A stretch of DNA of 38,695 nt from Dipetalonema caudispina (lineage: Eukaryota; Nematoda; Chromadorea; Rhabditida; Onchocercidae), in the NCBI GenBank assembly GCA_013365325.1, contig JABVXV010000461.1:1-38695 (forward strand), given 5' to 3'. Position numbers and translations under genes: made by a program. The notes under the pieces are model-generated. The model saw only the letters and a list, made by a program, of their open reading frames with translations, ran no database searches and had not been told where the DNA came from. Positions 25,401-38,644 of this stretch are shown here, piece after piece (the stretch's first letter is position 1; each line of letters opens with the position of its first letter).

Positions 25401-26276
25401 GCACCTCACTCTCTTCCGGTTCAGGTTGGTGCTAAGAAAAGGATTCAGATGTTTGTGATAATTTAGTAGAAATTTGGCATTTTCATCGGCGGTTTGGTAA
25501 AATAAAAAGGTTATAGCATTTTTCATATGGAAATATAATGATAGTGAGTATGGGAGAAGCGGTCTAGAAAAAGTTCTTCATTTCATTGTTAGTCCAAAAT
25601 TCCAGGGATCCAAAATAACAATTTATGGAACTGGTGACAGAATATTTATTCCTGCTAAATCAAGAAAAGTTTTGAAACAAAAGTGTGAAATGGAGTGATC
25701 ACAGTTCTTTTAAACAAAATCGATCTTTGAATTCAATAAATTAATTTGTTTTCTTAGCGGTGAATTCTGATTAGCTACAAGTAACTTGTAGCTTTTTCTT
25801 TAAGTTCTGTGCTTCTTTGGATGCCTTATTAGCTGTGCGATTGCAAAGATTTCCGGTGCCTTATTGTGTGCACAATAGATATGGAAATGTAAAATGCGAT
25901 GGAGTAAAACATAATCACAAATTTCTTAAAAGACGGACAAAGTTAAGAAGACATTTATTTTACGAAATGTGGAAAGAGAACTGATTTTTGATAAAGATAG
26001 TGATTGATGAGCCGAGTAGAACTGAAACTGAGAATGATTATTGATCTCTTTGGTGAAGCAAAAAAATAACTTTCAGAGTTATGCTGTTCTAGCAATTTAA
26101 AAAACAAGTTATTATGATCATTTCCTTTCGTACTTATTGCGGAATTAAATATTATTGATCAAAAAGCTTCTGTTTTTCAGCAATCTGACGAAAAAGAGAC
26201 AATACGTTCCAATGTTCCGCTGAAATGTTCAAGAACATCATCCGCAAGCGATCTACATTCAATATTGAATACATGA
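16445..26276 (+). CDS. sql-1: golgin GMAP-210/TRIP11 homologue, GRAB-domain coiled-coil tether, 26 exons, 1281 aa
   Basis: Golgi-microtubule-associated tether that captures curved vesicles by its N-terminus and binds ARF1 on cis-Golgi membranes by its C-terminus. Exons (plus): 16445-16552, 16903-17091, 17342-17527, 17668-17790, 18224-18343, 18602-18768, 19039-19146, 19227-19436, 19552-19667, 20085-20245, 20512-20636, 20744-20897, 21066-21278, 21663-21827, 21965-22069, 22145-22243, 22371-22523, 22764-22838, 22950-23060, 23382-23569, 23655-23853, 24163-24375, 24579-24695, 24890-25072, 25263-25424, 26181-26276; every junction is in phase. The N-terminus MSSWLRNIQ...NEATEEV matches the GMAP-210 start. 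Residues about 37-1135 are Glu/Lys/Gln-rich coiled coil. GRAB domain is about 1159-1200 (VLRQLFLSYF, LLASVLGYSQED). WFGFGG and SLAEQFVRFLEKES follow, as in vertebrate GMAP-210. It is shorter than human (1979 aa), with the loss in the coil. The exon 6 acceptor lacks a pyrimidine tract and the exon 15 donor (GTTCGT) is weak; a missed small exon is possible. Confidence 0.93.
18361..18421. repeat. tandem duplication of about 30 bases in golgin intron 5
   Basis: Two head-to-tail copies of a taaatttttagttcactttt unit followed by attaaa(g/a)ttc, with one base inserted between copies. They begin 18 bases after the exon 5 donor. Confidence 0.9.
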
Positions 26277-29200
26277 AATTTAGATGTTTGTGGAGAGCTT
26301 ATGCAAAACATGCAATAATTTGTTGCACAGAAATGATCATTTATTGTGCTTGTCAGATTAAGCGGATAATAAGTTAATAGTTCACATAAAGCATCATTCA
26401 GATTAATCCAGAATATGTTCGAGTTCAAGAAGAAAATGGATTAGATTGATAATTTATAGGATTCACATTACAATTTTTGGTTATTTGGCCATCTGTGTCT
26501 CATTCCTTATCATTTACGAATATAGCTGTCAAGCCTTATCATAGTGGTATCCATGTAATGTTCTCAGTGTCTTTCATTCTTATAATTGGTTTATTTTTGT
26601 GCTTGTACATCAAACTTATCATCTTACTGTCCTGTTTATGGATATTGGTTTTTTTTAGAAGTAACGGGTTAACATTTTTAGTTGTAGTAATAATGGATTC
26701 TAAATTTTTGGAGACATCTATCTATGTGGTCATCACTATTTTTTGCTATGAGATTCTCTTTAGTTAAATCTTTGTGCTTTATATAAAAACTTTTAGACCA
26801 TTATATGGTTTCATATTTCTTTCCTCAACTGTGAATCACTGAGAAAATAGGATATGATGTGACTGACCTTATTTTAAAACCTGCACTATATTTTTCAAAT
26901 CTGTGCATCGATGAAGGATATTATTAATTAGTGCTACAACTGTTAACCCGTATCCTTCTTGCATCCCTAGCATGAGTTATCAGTTAGAATTTTGATATGC
27001 ATGTTCCAACTGCGTTTAAGATGTACAGTTCAGGTACAGAATATAAGTATATTTATTTAATGGTTTGTATAGAACTACTATATTGTATATGTATACATAT
27101 TTATGTGATTGATATTAGTATCATGTAACTATGCTTACACTTAATTTGATGACTTTTCACATCGTTGCTTATAAAACTTTTACGATTAGCTGTATTTCTT
27201 CTTAGTACAAAAAGGCTTGACTTTTGGTGTCCCCTAGCTTTAGATTTATCGGTAATGGTAATCCTTGATTGTCAACAAAATGGTAGATTAGATTTAATAA
27301 CTCCAATGTTATTAGTTGGGGTTTTTGAAATGTTATTAGAGAGAAGATTCCAGATTCTAACAGTGAAGAGTGGTTCGTTATAGTAGCCTGAAGGACGTTT
27401 TTTTTCCTCAGATTATTTGTCTTTTTCCAATTACGCAAGATCGCGTTGATGGAATGTGAGAAAATCGGAGCACCCATAGTCGAATTAATGCGACAAAGAG
27501 GAGAATAATAAACAGTTGAAGGGATGTTGATCTATTTATCAGCAATCAATCTCAAGAAAGTCAACAAAAGAAAAGGAAAAAAAAGTAAACAATAATATGC
27601 TTCTAAAATAGCAGAATTGATACACTCCATAAAATCCATAATTTTTCTTGAAGATTTACATTTTAGTAGTACATATTATGTTGTTATTACATCATAGTAC
27701 TGAAAATGAATTTATTCGTGATATTTCAACATAAATTTACCTAACGAAAGTTAAGAATAAATTATCCATTGTTTTGATATTAGGTACTATCTAAAATCCG
27801 AAAATTTTTGACGAGAAGTATATCTAAATAAAATTAATTTGTGTTGCAAAATTATTCTCATTTGAGTGATTATCATATAAATTGTAATTTGATGAAAGTT
27901 GTCATATGTAACATAAATTATTTGTTTATAGTTATTTTTACTTAAGATACGATTATAAGACAATATCTTTCGTTATCCGTATTTATCAAAGTATTTCTAA
28001 CATATCAATGATATTAAATTATATTTAATTTAACCCTAATCATGTTTACGAAAGGATTGCAACACAATAACTTATGTTCGCCATTGTAATACAATAGTTT
28101 GTTTACTAAGATAGTATTATAACAATATGCTTTTGTAAATTACTCCCACAGTATACGTATATATTATAAATACATAGTTATATGATAAAATGAGTTTGAA
28201 TTATTGATCTTATTTTTCAATCACAATTTCAGTCTTCTTCTTCTATTATACTTATCAATAAAAATCTTCTATGATATTATACAACACTACTAACATTTAC
28301 ATCCTATCCAAGCATTCCCTGATCAATTATCCCGAAAGCGATTAACTCTATTATTGATCAGCGATTCACAATTATCCTATAATCTAAAGAAGAATCTCTT
28401 CGAAAGGAAGAAAAATAACCTTCACCCTAACACTTGAGTATGTCAAATCTAATACTCTCCCAAATCAACCAACAAAATTCACGACAAGTGTAATTTTCTA
28501 ACGTTGAATTAATGTGAAGAAAATATTCTGAGTGTAGCATATTTGTTCATGCACACTGATTTACTCTTTACGATTTGTAATGGAAATTGAAATACGGAAA
28601 AAATAATCGTTTATCCATATCTTTTTCGTTATAACGATAAAATTGATGATAAAAAATTAATTCATCTGTTTATATAAAAAATGAAAATGAATGCATTCCC
28701 ATTGCAATAATTGGTTTATCAATCTTTTATTTTATTTTAATTTTTGATGTTTTTTCTTTTTTTTTTGTTGTTGTTGTTTGTTACAATTAATATGGTGATT
28801 CATTGAATTGAGGCGTATTACTTGTGAATTCCAGTTTATTACGCTTTATTGGTGGGCACTAGATGGAAAATATTGCTATTGGTAAATATCAAGCGGGGAG
28901 TATTGCTATCGGTGAATAAGACACTGAAAATAGAGAAAAGCATATTTTCTCTTGTTTTTTTCTTTTTTTTTTTTCTTTTCAATAGTTAAGATATGTTAAA
29001 AATTAAAAAAAGAAAAATATCATTGTTGATGTTGCAAACAAAAAAATTGTATCTGCTAAAAAATTGATCTGAAATTTAGATTTGAATATGGTTCATCAAA
29101 AATTCTCTAGTTTTTGAGTATTTCTTTCATTAATTCTAAACTGATAGGAATTTTAACATGATTAGAATACAAAAAGAAAAACAGAATAAGGAAAAAATGG

Positions 29201-29564
29201 AATCGATTCACAATGATAAGATATAATTTGAAGAATGTAATATTTAACATTTTACAATTCATATTCTTTGGCAAAAAATGATTGATTATACTTTTTTGAG
29301 TGTTTTCTTAATGATATTTAGTAGATTAGAAGATCGTATCATATTGTTTTGCATTTCCATAAAATGATGTTAAAGATATTGATATGATACGATAGGAAAG
29401 TCTGCAATATGTTGACAACTGCTTTATCAATTCTTATCAGTGTTAGTATCAAACAAATTGCGTCCAGGAATGCTTTTGCAATCTTTCATTATTTTATTTT
29501 TAGAGTCCTAAACTGTTTTAAGACGTTAAGGAATTAAAAGTGAAAAAAAAAAATGAATAACAAA
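26277..29564. other. 3.3 kb without a supported gene
   Basis: Begins with the golgin 3' untranslated region; the first canonical AATAAA on the plus strand is only at 27507-27512. A 96-codon frame at 26477-26767 is hydrophobic and T-rich and looks like chance. The stretch 27165-27477 is open on both strands (72 and 91 codons) with a slightly richer base composition, but no family was recognised. The rest, 27.5-29.5 kb, is very AT-rich with several poly-T/poly-A runs. Confidence 0.5.
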
Positions 29565-31817
<2,253 letters not shown>

Positions 31818-31841
31818 ATATCATTTATTTTTAAGAGAAAA

Positions 31842-31847
31842 AATAAA
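31842..31847 (+). terminator. polyadenylation signal AATAAA of upp-1
   Basis: Canonical AATAAA 25 bases after the TAA stop of the uridine phosphorylase gene, implying a very short 3' untranslated region, as is common in nematodes. Confidence 0.7.
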
Positions 31848-33643
31848 TATGAGAAGAATGAGGAAAAAAGATAATTTTAGATTTTGGAGGACTGTGATAA
31901 ATTTTGTGAACAAGTATTACTGAAGATGTTTAATCCACACAATATATTTTCCAGTTTTAATCCCAAGATGAGTGATATGAATTTTTGGCAGTACTTACTT
32001 TATTCCAACTTATTTCTAACAGCTTTTTATAATTAATTGCTAATCCACCGATCGTACATAATTTCATAGCGTTTGGATACATTGCATGTTAGTATGTGCG
32101 CAATAGGTTCCTTTGCGCCTATAAGAAAACAATGATACTTCTTATCATATCAGTGTATTATTATGTAAAAAGAAATGGATGAAGTTATTTATATCTGAAA
32201 CAAAATGATTAAATATGAATGTTATGCTTCTTATTCTTTCCTTTGTCATTATTTGTAATTGTTCCATGTATTATACGAGAAAAAAATATTATGCATAATT
32301 ATTTATTGTATTATTTACCTACGAAATAAGACCTTTTCAAATAATTATTTCAACTATACACTTTGCTATAAATGTTGTTCTTTATAGTGAAAAAAATTCA
32401 ACAGATTAGTAATTTTTCTGGAAATAATAGGAAAAAAAATGAAAAATAATCTGAAAATAGCTTTCTGATTTTCATTATTATTTCATTTACAATTTAAAAA
32501 TTTTGAATGAAATACTTTGAGATATGGTTGATTTGAAAGGATTTTCGAAAATAATTTTTGAAATGGTTGGTGCATACTTGATAAGCATTATATTTTGTAC
32601 TGTTTTCGAAGATTAAATAAATATCTACTTCGATTCTGTATTCCATAGCAAAAAAATTTCATTAGATTCTTGAAGCAAATAAATCGAAAATATTTTGAAT
32701 AGATGTAACATATTTCAAAAAAAAAAAAAAAAAAAAAAATGATTCGTTTTTTTTAAAAGTGGAACTCAAATTAAAAGTGTAACTTAAGTGATGTCATGAT
32801 GAAATTAAAATCCCATAAAAGATAGTGTTGGACAAATATAATGATTAAAATATCATGAAATTTTTATTTATACATCTTCAAGTTTAATGGAGAAACTTGT
32901 GCAAAACTTAAATCAAATTCTTAATGACATAAAGTGACAAAATTATTTATCTATTTTTAGTGAGCATTTCGGTATGCATATGTACTACAGATATGATCGA
33001 TACGTGCTAAATCGAAATTAACTTCTTTGATTATAAAATTCCGAGAAAGTAATAAATTTTCTAGCTTGAAATTTTGACAAACGATGTTATGTTTATATAA
33101 ATATGACAGCTTATTTGACTGTTTGAGTTCGTTTTAAATTAGATTTTAAATTAAAGCAAAAAGCAGTACTGATTCAGGAAAATTCAACAATATATTGATG
33201 ATTCTCTCAGAGTCTTTTATTTGGTTAATGAAAAAGTTTTGCAAATGTCACAGTGAGCGGTATATGAGGTAAAATATCTTACCTAATATCAGCTAAGTTC
33301 ATAATTTCTTGGCTAATCATTTCTGATAGAATACTTTTTTGAAATGGTGGTCTCTAAATGTTATGCTCAACTATGGTTATTTCCATTTTTGCGATACATT
33401 ATTTATCACCTAGTTACCTTTTGAAAATGTTCACGTTGCTATAGAAACATTAAAATGACAGAGATTTCCGCATTTTGCTCCATTTTATTCTTTTCTCTAA
33501 CTTGATTAATTTAATTTAATTTACCATCTTAGCAATATTAATTGATAACAGAATTTCATACGTGCGTGAAAATAGATTCTTTTTAGAATCTGTCTTTCTC
33601 TCTCATTTATTCGCTTTTTGTTTAATTTTGTTTAAAAACAAAT

Positions 33644-33653
33644 TTTTTCATAG
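33644..33653 (+). promoter_or_regulatory. probable spliced-leader acceptor directly before the faim ATG
   Basis: TTTTTTCATAG ends at 33653, one base before the ATG at 33655. A 3' splice site this close to the start codon with no coding exon upstream fits trans-splicing of a spliced leader in nematodes. Confidence 0.65.
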
Positions 33654-33654
33654 G

Positions 33655-34938
33655 ATGTCAGATAAGCATGACACTGTAGCAAGTTGGTCATTACCTGTAC
33701 AAGATCGAATATATAAAATTGAATTCGAGCATGGTACTGCTAGTGGCAAAAGAGTTATACGAGTTGATGGAAAAGTTTGCTGATCAAAATTTTTTCTTTT
33801 TTACTTTTATAAATTTTTTTCTTTAATTTGTGATGAATGATCAAAGCAGTAGCATGTGAAAGGATCATTGATTTAATTCTATTTCGATATGGAATATTTC
33901 GGTATTGCTATCGAAAGTATCAAAAGTTGAATAAGTACGTATGGAATAAATTATTCATTTTGGAAATTGTAATAATATTTTCTTTTGATTGCTCAAAATA
34001 CCCTCGATTTATCATACAATATTTCAGGAAATTTTGAGAAGAAATTGGATGTTTAGTCTTGTTGGTAAAGAAATATTTAATATCGGTAAATTCAAATGTG
34101 CTATTAATGTGGAAGCTTTGGGAACATTTTTATATGAATACACATTGGAAGTGGATGGTAAATCATACGATAAATTTCGGGAAGAAATTGCCAGAAAGCT
34201 AAAAAGTTGGACAACAACTGTGGATGGTCAGAAAACTCGTATTTGTTTAGGTTTGTTAATCTTTTCCTGTTTAACCATTTCTAAGTTTTGAAATTTTCGG
34301 GTTTCAAATATTAGATACCGAAATTTAGCTGAAAGTTCAAGTGGAAAATTTGAAATAGCTTTCCTCCAGAAATGAAAATATTGATAGACTTATACTAAAT
34401 GCTATAATTTAAAAGTTTAGTTTGAAATAGTAGTAATTAAATATATTTTTATATACGAAGCTAGCATATGATTTCGAAATTAAAATTTTTATAGATAAAG
34501 GGACAATGGATATTTGGATGAATGGTCAAAAAATGAATACTGCGGTAAGAAAAATTTCACTCTTGACATTTTTCGAAAACTATAAAATATATGTGAAAAA
34601 TAAGTAGAGGAAATTATAAAATTGATGGATCGAAAATCAGAAATCGGAATGATTAGTTACGCTATTCACAAAGTTATAAGAGATTTGACAAGTAAAAAAG
34701 TTAGATTAAACAAAATTTAACATATATTTGCACTTGTTATACAATAACATTTAAGGTATTAAATTTTGGATAAGAATTTCAGGGTGAATTTTTGGAGGAT
34801 GGTACAAAGACACATTTTGAAATTGGTCATAATGTTTGTTATGTGAAAGCAACAAGTAGTGGTAACAAGAAATTTGGATTTATCTATCAACTTTACATTA
34901 ACAACAACGAAATAACATCTAATGATGATTCATATTAA
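33655..34938 (+). CDS. faim: Fas apoptotic inhibitory molecule (FAIM) homologue, 4 exons, 182 aa
   Basis: Soluble cytosolic protein of two beta-sandwich domains, known in vertebrates to dampen death-receptor signalling and to protect against protein aggregation; its role in nematodes is not settled. Exons (plus): 33655-33774, 34028-34250, 34495-34544, 34783-34938; phases 0, 1 and 0 all close. Along the protein, VASWSLPVQDRIYKIEFEHG, GTASGKRVIRVDGKE, WMFSLVGKEIFNIG, YEYTLEVDGKSY, KGTMDIWMNGQKMNTAGEF, DGTKTHFEIGHNVCYVKA and SSGNKKFGFIYQLYINNNEI match vertebrate FAIM block by block, so the family call is secure. Length equals the short vertebrate form (179 aa), with no long N-terminal extension. 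The start was chosen by the acceptor next to it; an upstream in-frame ATG at 33562 would add a hydrophobic stretch not found in FAIM. It ends 181 bases from the convergent inhibitor-2 stop codon. Confidence 0.96.
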
Positions 34939-34988
34939 TGCATTATTCTAAAATTATACTATAAGACATTTAATTGTATTATTCTTCT

Positions 34989-34994
34989 TTTATT
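34989..34994 (-). terminator. possible AATAAA signal of the inhibitor-2 gene
   Basis: TTTATT on the plus strand reads AATAAA on the minus strand, about 126 bases after the inhibitor-2 stop and only about 50 bases past the faim stop. The two 3' untranslated regions may therefore overlap. In DNA this AT-rich the hexamer can occur by chance. Confidence 0.4.
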
Positions 34995-35119
34995 TTAAAT
35001 TATATAAAAAATTAGTTGCAAAAATTTTCCATGTAATGAAATATATTGTGCAAAAAATTTTTTATATTATTTGAAACAAATCTGAACTGTATAAATTATT
35101 GAAAATTACAAAATAATTA

Positions 35120-36173
35120 TTATAAGGAATAATCATCATCATCTGTTTCGGAATCAGCATGAAATTCGATTAGGACCGGTCCTTCGATTTTTGGAGTATC
35201 TGACATACCATTTTGAACTTCATGCTGTGATTGCTTAGCAAAGTTTCCACCTTCTCTTAATTCACGATTTAACTTTTCCAGGTATTTATATTCATTCTTA
35301 TAATGCTGAAAGTAGACAAAATATTGCACAACCATTATTTTTAAGTTGAGTTGTGATTGAATTGAAGTAAATAATCAATATTCGATTAAGATACTTTATT
35401 AAGTTAATTATTATTTCCTTTTATTGCTTCAAATAATCAATATCTGAATTAAGCAGTTGCCCTTTTACTTTGGACAAAATAATCTGCCCAGGCTTTACTA
35501 CTATGTAGGATTTTATTTTTCTGGACTGAAAGTTCTCTGCAACTGGTCAAATTGAATCATAACATTTAGAAAATTAGTAAAATTCTGATTAACAAACCGC
35601 ATCCCTCATTTGCAAAAAGGCAGTTCGTTCCGTTTCTTTCATTGTATCTTGTTGATATCGCTGTGCATCTGGCACTGGTGTCGGTGGTTCAGGCTTAATT
35701 TTAGAGTTCGTTTATTAAACAATATTTAATGAAATTATAGCATCTTTCAGATTATTATTCATTAACTTTTCATATATGTGATAAGTTCATTATTAATAAA
35801 TTATCACAGATAATAATGCTTTTTAAAGTTAACATTTCAGCAATCTTCCATCATATATCTAGTTTAATTGATCAATTTTCTGGTAGAATAATCATAAAAC
35901 ATTTATTAATAAGCCATTCTTAAATGCCCAATTTAACATTATCCGTTTAATGTTACTTTATAATTGTCGCCTTCATCTCTAACTGAGAAATGTTCAAGCA
36001 AAAATCGACTTGAAATATTTCATGAGATATAAACCTTTTTTTTTTTTTTTTCTAAATACATTTATAAAAGAAATTACCATAAATAAATGACCCATGGTAC
36101 GAGCTCTTGGTTGATAAGTTTCAAGTACATTGAATTCATCAAAAAATGCATGTTTTGCTCGCGTTAATCCCAT
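35120..36173 (-). CDS. szy-2: protein phosphatase inhibitor-2 (PPP1R2) homologue, 3 exons, 125 aa
   Basis: Disordered regulator that binds and inhibits protein phosphatase 1 in cytosol, nucleus and at centrosomes. Exons (minus): 36173-36078, 35693-35598, 35305-35120; junctions phase 0. KHAFFDEFNVLETYQP (7-22) aligns with the KSQKWDEMNILATYHP motif of human inhibitor-2. EPPTP (34-38) aligns with EPSTP, whose Thr is the GSK-3/CDK site (T37 here). FLQMRDAHYKNEYKYLEKL (about 57-75) corresponds to the helix that enters the PP1 active site, including the His-Tyr pair (H65, Y66). The acidic DSETDDDDYSL tail also fits. The N-terminal KGILK (SILK) docking motif is missing and the protein is shorter than human (205 aa). 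The start follows an acceptor 18 bases upstream (CAG at 36194-36192), so either a spliced leader joins there or a first exon was missed. The exon 2 acceptor (ATTAAG) is weak. Confidence 0.8.
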
Positions 36174-36191
36174 GGAATAAATTTGGCACCA

Positions 36192-38080
36192 CTGAAATAT
36201 TTGTTGTTCCTATTCCATTTTCATTTTAATATATAACTTTCAAAAAAGTAAAAAAAAAAAAGAAATTAATAAATAACTACTATAAAATGGTTATTTTTAA
36301 TAGGCTACAACATTATAGCATTCTTTTAATCTTAATTCTTTTGCTATATATTCTAACATTTAAAAGAAGTAGTAATAATTTGTCAATATAACGAAATTAC
36401 AATTGTTACAATATACTGAACTTCTTACTTATTTTTCGAAAAAGTAAAAAAAAAAAAGAAGTTATGAAATAGCTACTATAAATTTGATGTTATTCTTTGA
36501 TATGATAGTAATTCATGTATTTCGTTTTATACTGGAAATCTGGTTACCGGAATTTTAAGGAGTATATTTACAATAAGATGGAATATAAATTGCATACGAA
36601 TTTTCGAGTTGAATATGCTATATGAGTTCATAATAAAAACTTGGCTTAATTAAATCTTTCATTTAATTATGTTAAAAATTTTAAGTTTAATGGAAATCAG
36701 AAACGAGCCTGTATTGTAAAAGCAGCAAGAAATACGATGAATGATTGCGCAATAAAACAAAAAAATGAATGTTCAGTGTTGCACCAACTAGCCGCGATAG
36801 TTTGGCCAATTCCTTGACTGATCAATACCAATAGGCAAACAAAATAACGTAAACTTGAAATGATAATTATTTAAATTGATACAATTATTTAAAATTCGAA
36901 ATTACTAGACAAAAAAAAAAAAAAAATTACTAGAATATTTGGAAATAAGGATCGGAGAGAAAGACATAATCTGTGAACCTTAGCTGCTTATTTTTAATTA
37001 AATGCAGTAGTCTAGTAAATTCTTGTTTTTAATTTTGGAAAAATTACTGAGGATTTAAACAAGCGTTCCAGAAAATATTTTCTATTGAAATTTAGTATTT
37101 TCATAAAGTCAGTATTATTCACAAAAACATAATTCGTTCTTATGGTTGTAAGCGAATAAGGAAATATGACAAGAAAACAATTTCAAACTTCGGATTTTTT
37201 TCAGAAGAAGCAAAATTTAGAGAGATAAAAACGAATTAATTCTAATTCAAGTAAATTCGTTAGATTTTATTGCAGTTTCCCAAATTTCGAAAAATTAGCA
37301 TTAACAAGTTTCATTTTCCCATTATCAGTAAAGACGAAAGTAGCATCTATAAAGCAATATCTTGATGATGAAGACTTTTACTTGTAACAAAATTTAGTCT
37401 TTTAATGATAACTACGTAAAGCAATGATTAATGGATATTCTTCTAAAATAATAATAAACCTTGGCGAATAATTTCGTTGCATAAATTTTGAGATCATTTT
37501 CGCTTCCATAGGGAACTCACTACTTGACATTATTACAAACAATAGAAATGAAATGAAATCGTCAAAATTCAGTATTTCGTAATGAATGAATTTTACATAA
37601 ATTGAATTTTGCATGAAAAAATTATGAATTCCAATATGACGACTAGTATAAATTTGTAAACAATTAAGATTAAGATGAAAAATGAAGAATTTTCTTATCC
37701 TCGAATGTCTATTGCGGTATATAGAAATGGGAAGTGACAATTTAATTTGTTCTTCATCGAAATATAATCATTCTGTCAACACTACTGTTGAAACATATGC
37801 AAATAACGATTTTTTTCTGATGAATTCAGATTAAACTACTTCAGATGATAAGAATCGATATGTTGAACGGAATAAGAAAGTTTTTAATAATAAAGGATAA
37901 AAATGAACGACACAAATCATACTGATTACAGACTATTATCTTAGCTTAATTTGTTTGCATAGATGGTGGAAAGTATCAATAAAGATAGTCGTAAATGCAT
38001 TACAAGAACATCAAATTACGAGAAAGCTATTTTCAAAGAAATAAAAAGGTAACTGATTGATAGAAAAAATTTTTGACTTA
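36192..38080. other. intergenic region upstream of inhibitor-2
   Basis: No supported gene. I searched the minus strand by eye for codons of a KGILK/KSILK motif that would mark a missed first exon of inhibitor-2 and found none. A 112-codon minus-strand frame (37740-37402) has low-complexity composition and no splice context. It may hold 3' exons of the peptide gene starting at 38310. Confidence 0.45.
36237..36488. repeat. pair of about 56-base direct repeats
   Basis: The segment 36237-36292 recurs at 36432-36488: both have tt-caaaaa or tt-cgaaaa, then agtaaaaaaaaaaagaa, then a shared aata(a/g)ctactataaa block. They are in direct orientation, about 195 bases apart. Confidence 0.8.
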
Positions 38081-38146
38081 AATTCTCCCCTAAAAAAGTC
38101 AAATTTTTAAATGCAGAAAATACAAATTTGTTTGAATTTTAATAAC

Positions 38147-38310
38147 TTCCGATCAAAAAGCAGTGCTACACTGTTTTTTGGTAATATTCTCCGAATGATT
38201 TCATCATATTCCAAGTTAAGAGGATTAGGTGATGATTCCACGGGTTTGACTGACACTACACAGACAGTTATAATTATTGATAACATTTGCATAGAACTAT
38301 GACTTCCCAT
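38147..38310 (-). CDS. candidate first exon of a small secreted peptide gene
   Basis: Minus-strand exon of 54 codons plus two bases. It starts with MGSHSSMQMLSII, giving a good signal peptide (core LSIIITVCVVSV, likely cut after VESS). The mature part is NPLNLEYDEIIRRIL then PKNSVALLFDR, with a dibasic RR that a prohormone protease could cut. A GT donor (GTTATT) follows CGGAA at 38147. The nearest good acceptor (CTTTTTTAG, exon from 38089) continues in phase for 26 codons to a TGA, but that tail is not convincing; another acceptor near 38031 gives only a few residues. EIIxxIL-x-KN faintly recalls pigment-dispersing-factor-type neuropeptides, but I would not name it on that. Reading through the donor gives a 67-codon frame ending at 38107. 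Confidence 0.45.
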
Positions 38311-38584
38311 TGTAAATAAGAAAATGTTTTAGAGAACTGTGAACTGTGCAAGAAGATTAAGGTTTTTTGATTTGTTTTGATCATTGATCGTAACGATTTA
38401 TCGGAATGCATAAAAATGGCTTTTTTCGTCAGTCCAGTAGTTATTACTTCATTGGGTTGGTTAGCTGTTTTTTAGTAATTTCAACTTATACATTTTAAGG
38501 AGTATTTTTTAAAAATATATTCCATTTCAGATACTATCGTTTCAATCACTATCATTTTCAGGTGGAAATAGTTAGCGAGTTACT
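38311..38584. promoter_or_regulatory. 274-base region between two divergent secreted-protein starts
   Basis: Lies between the minus-strand peptide ATG (38310) and the plus-strand signal-peptide ATG (38585). Two TTTCAG/TTTTCAG acceptors (38530 and 38561) precede the plus-strand start and could be trans-splice sites. It is a candidate shared promoter if both exons are real. Confidence 0.4.
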
Positions 38585-38644
38585 ATGCTACTGTTATCTT
38601 ATTTTGCAATTATTTCGTTGCCACTGTACGTCGCACAGGTAACG
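38585..38644 (+). CDS. partial gene: signal-peptide first exon, cut by window end
   Basis: ATG opens MLLLSYFAIISLPLYVAQVT, a compact hydrophobic signal peptide with a plausible cleavage after VAQ or VA. A strong donor (ACG/GTAAGT) follows at 38644, with an alternative after CAG (GTAACG) six bases earlier. A good 3' splice site (ATTTTCAG) ends at 38561, 23 bases before the ATG. The rest of the gene lies beyond the window, so only export from the cell can be inferred. Confidence 0.55.

Larger units (their letters stand above)
31818..33654. other. 1.8 kb intergenic region between upp-1 and faim
   Basis: No gene seen. Contains a run of more than 20 A at about 32718-32740. The distance is far larger than the 100-400 bases typical inside nematode operons, so the two same-strand genes are probably independently transcribed. 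Confidence 0.55.

Noticed and set aside
26477..26767. 96-codon hydrophobic plus-strand frame after the golgin
   Set aside because: T-rich composition explains the hydrophobicity; no recognisable domain or splice context.
33562..33654. N-terminal extension of FAIM from an upstream in-frame ATG
   Set aside because: It would cross a clear 3' splice site and add a hydrophobic segment not found in the family.
37402..37740. 112-codon minus-strand frame
   Set aside because: Composition is that of AT-rich noncoding DNA and no junction links it in phase to the signal-peptide exon at 38310.
38081..38089. Amidated neuropeptide C-terminus (Gly-Arg) for the 38310 peptide gene
   Set aside because: A first reading gave K-G-R at this acceptor, but the correct phase gives K-G-E-F, so no amidation signal is present.
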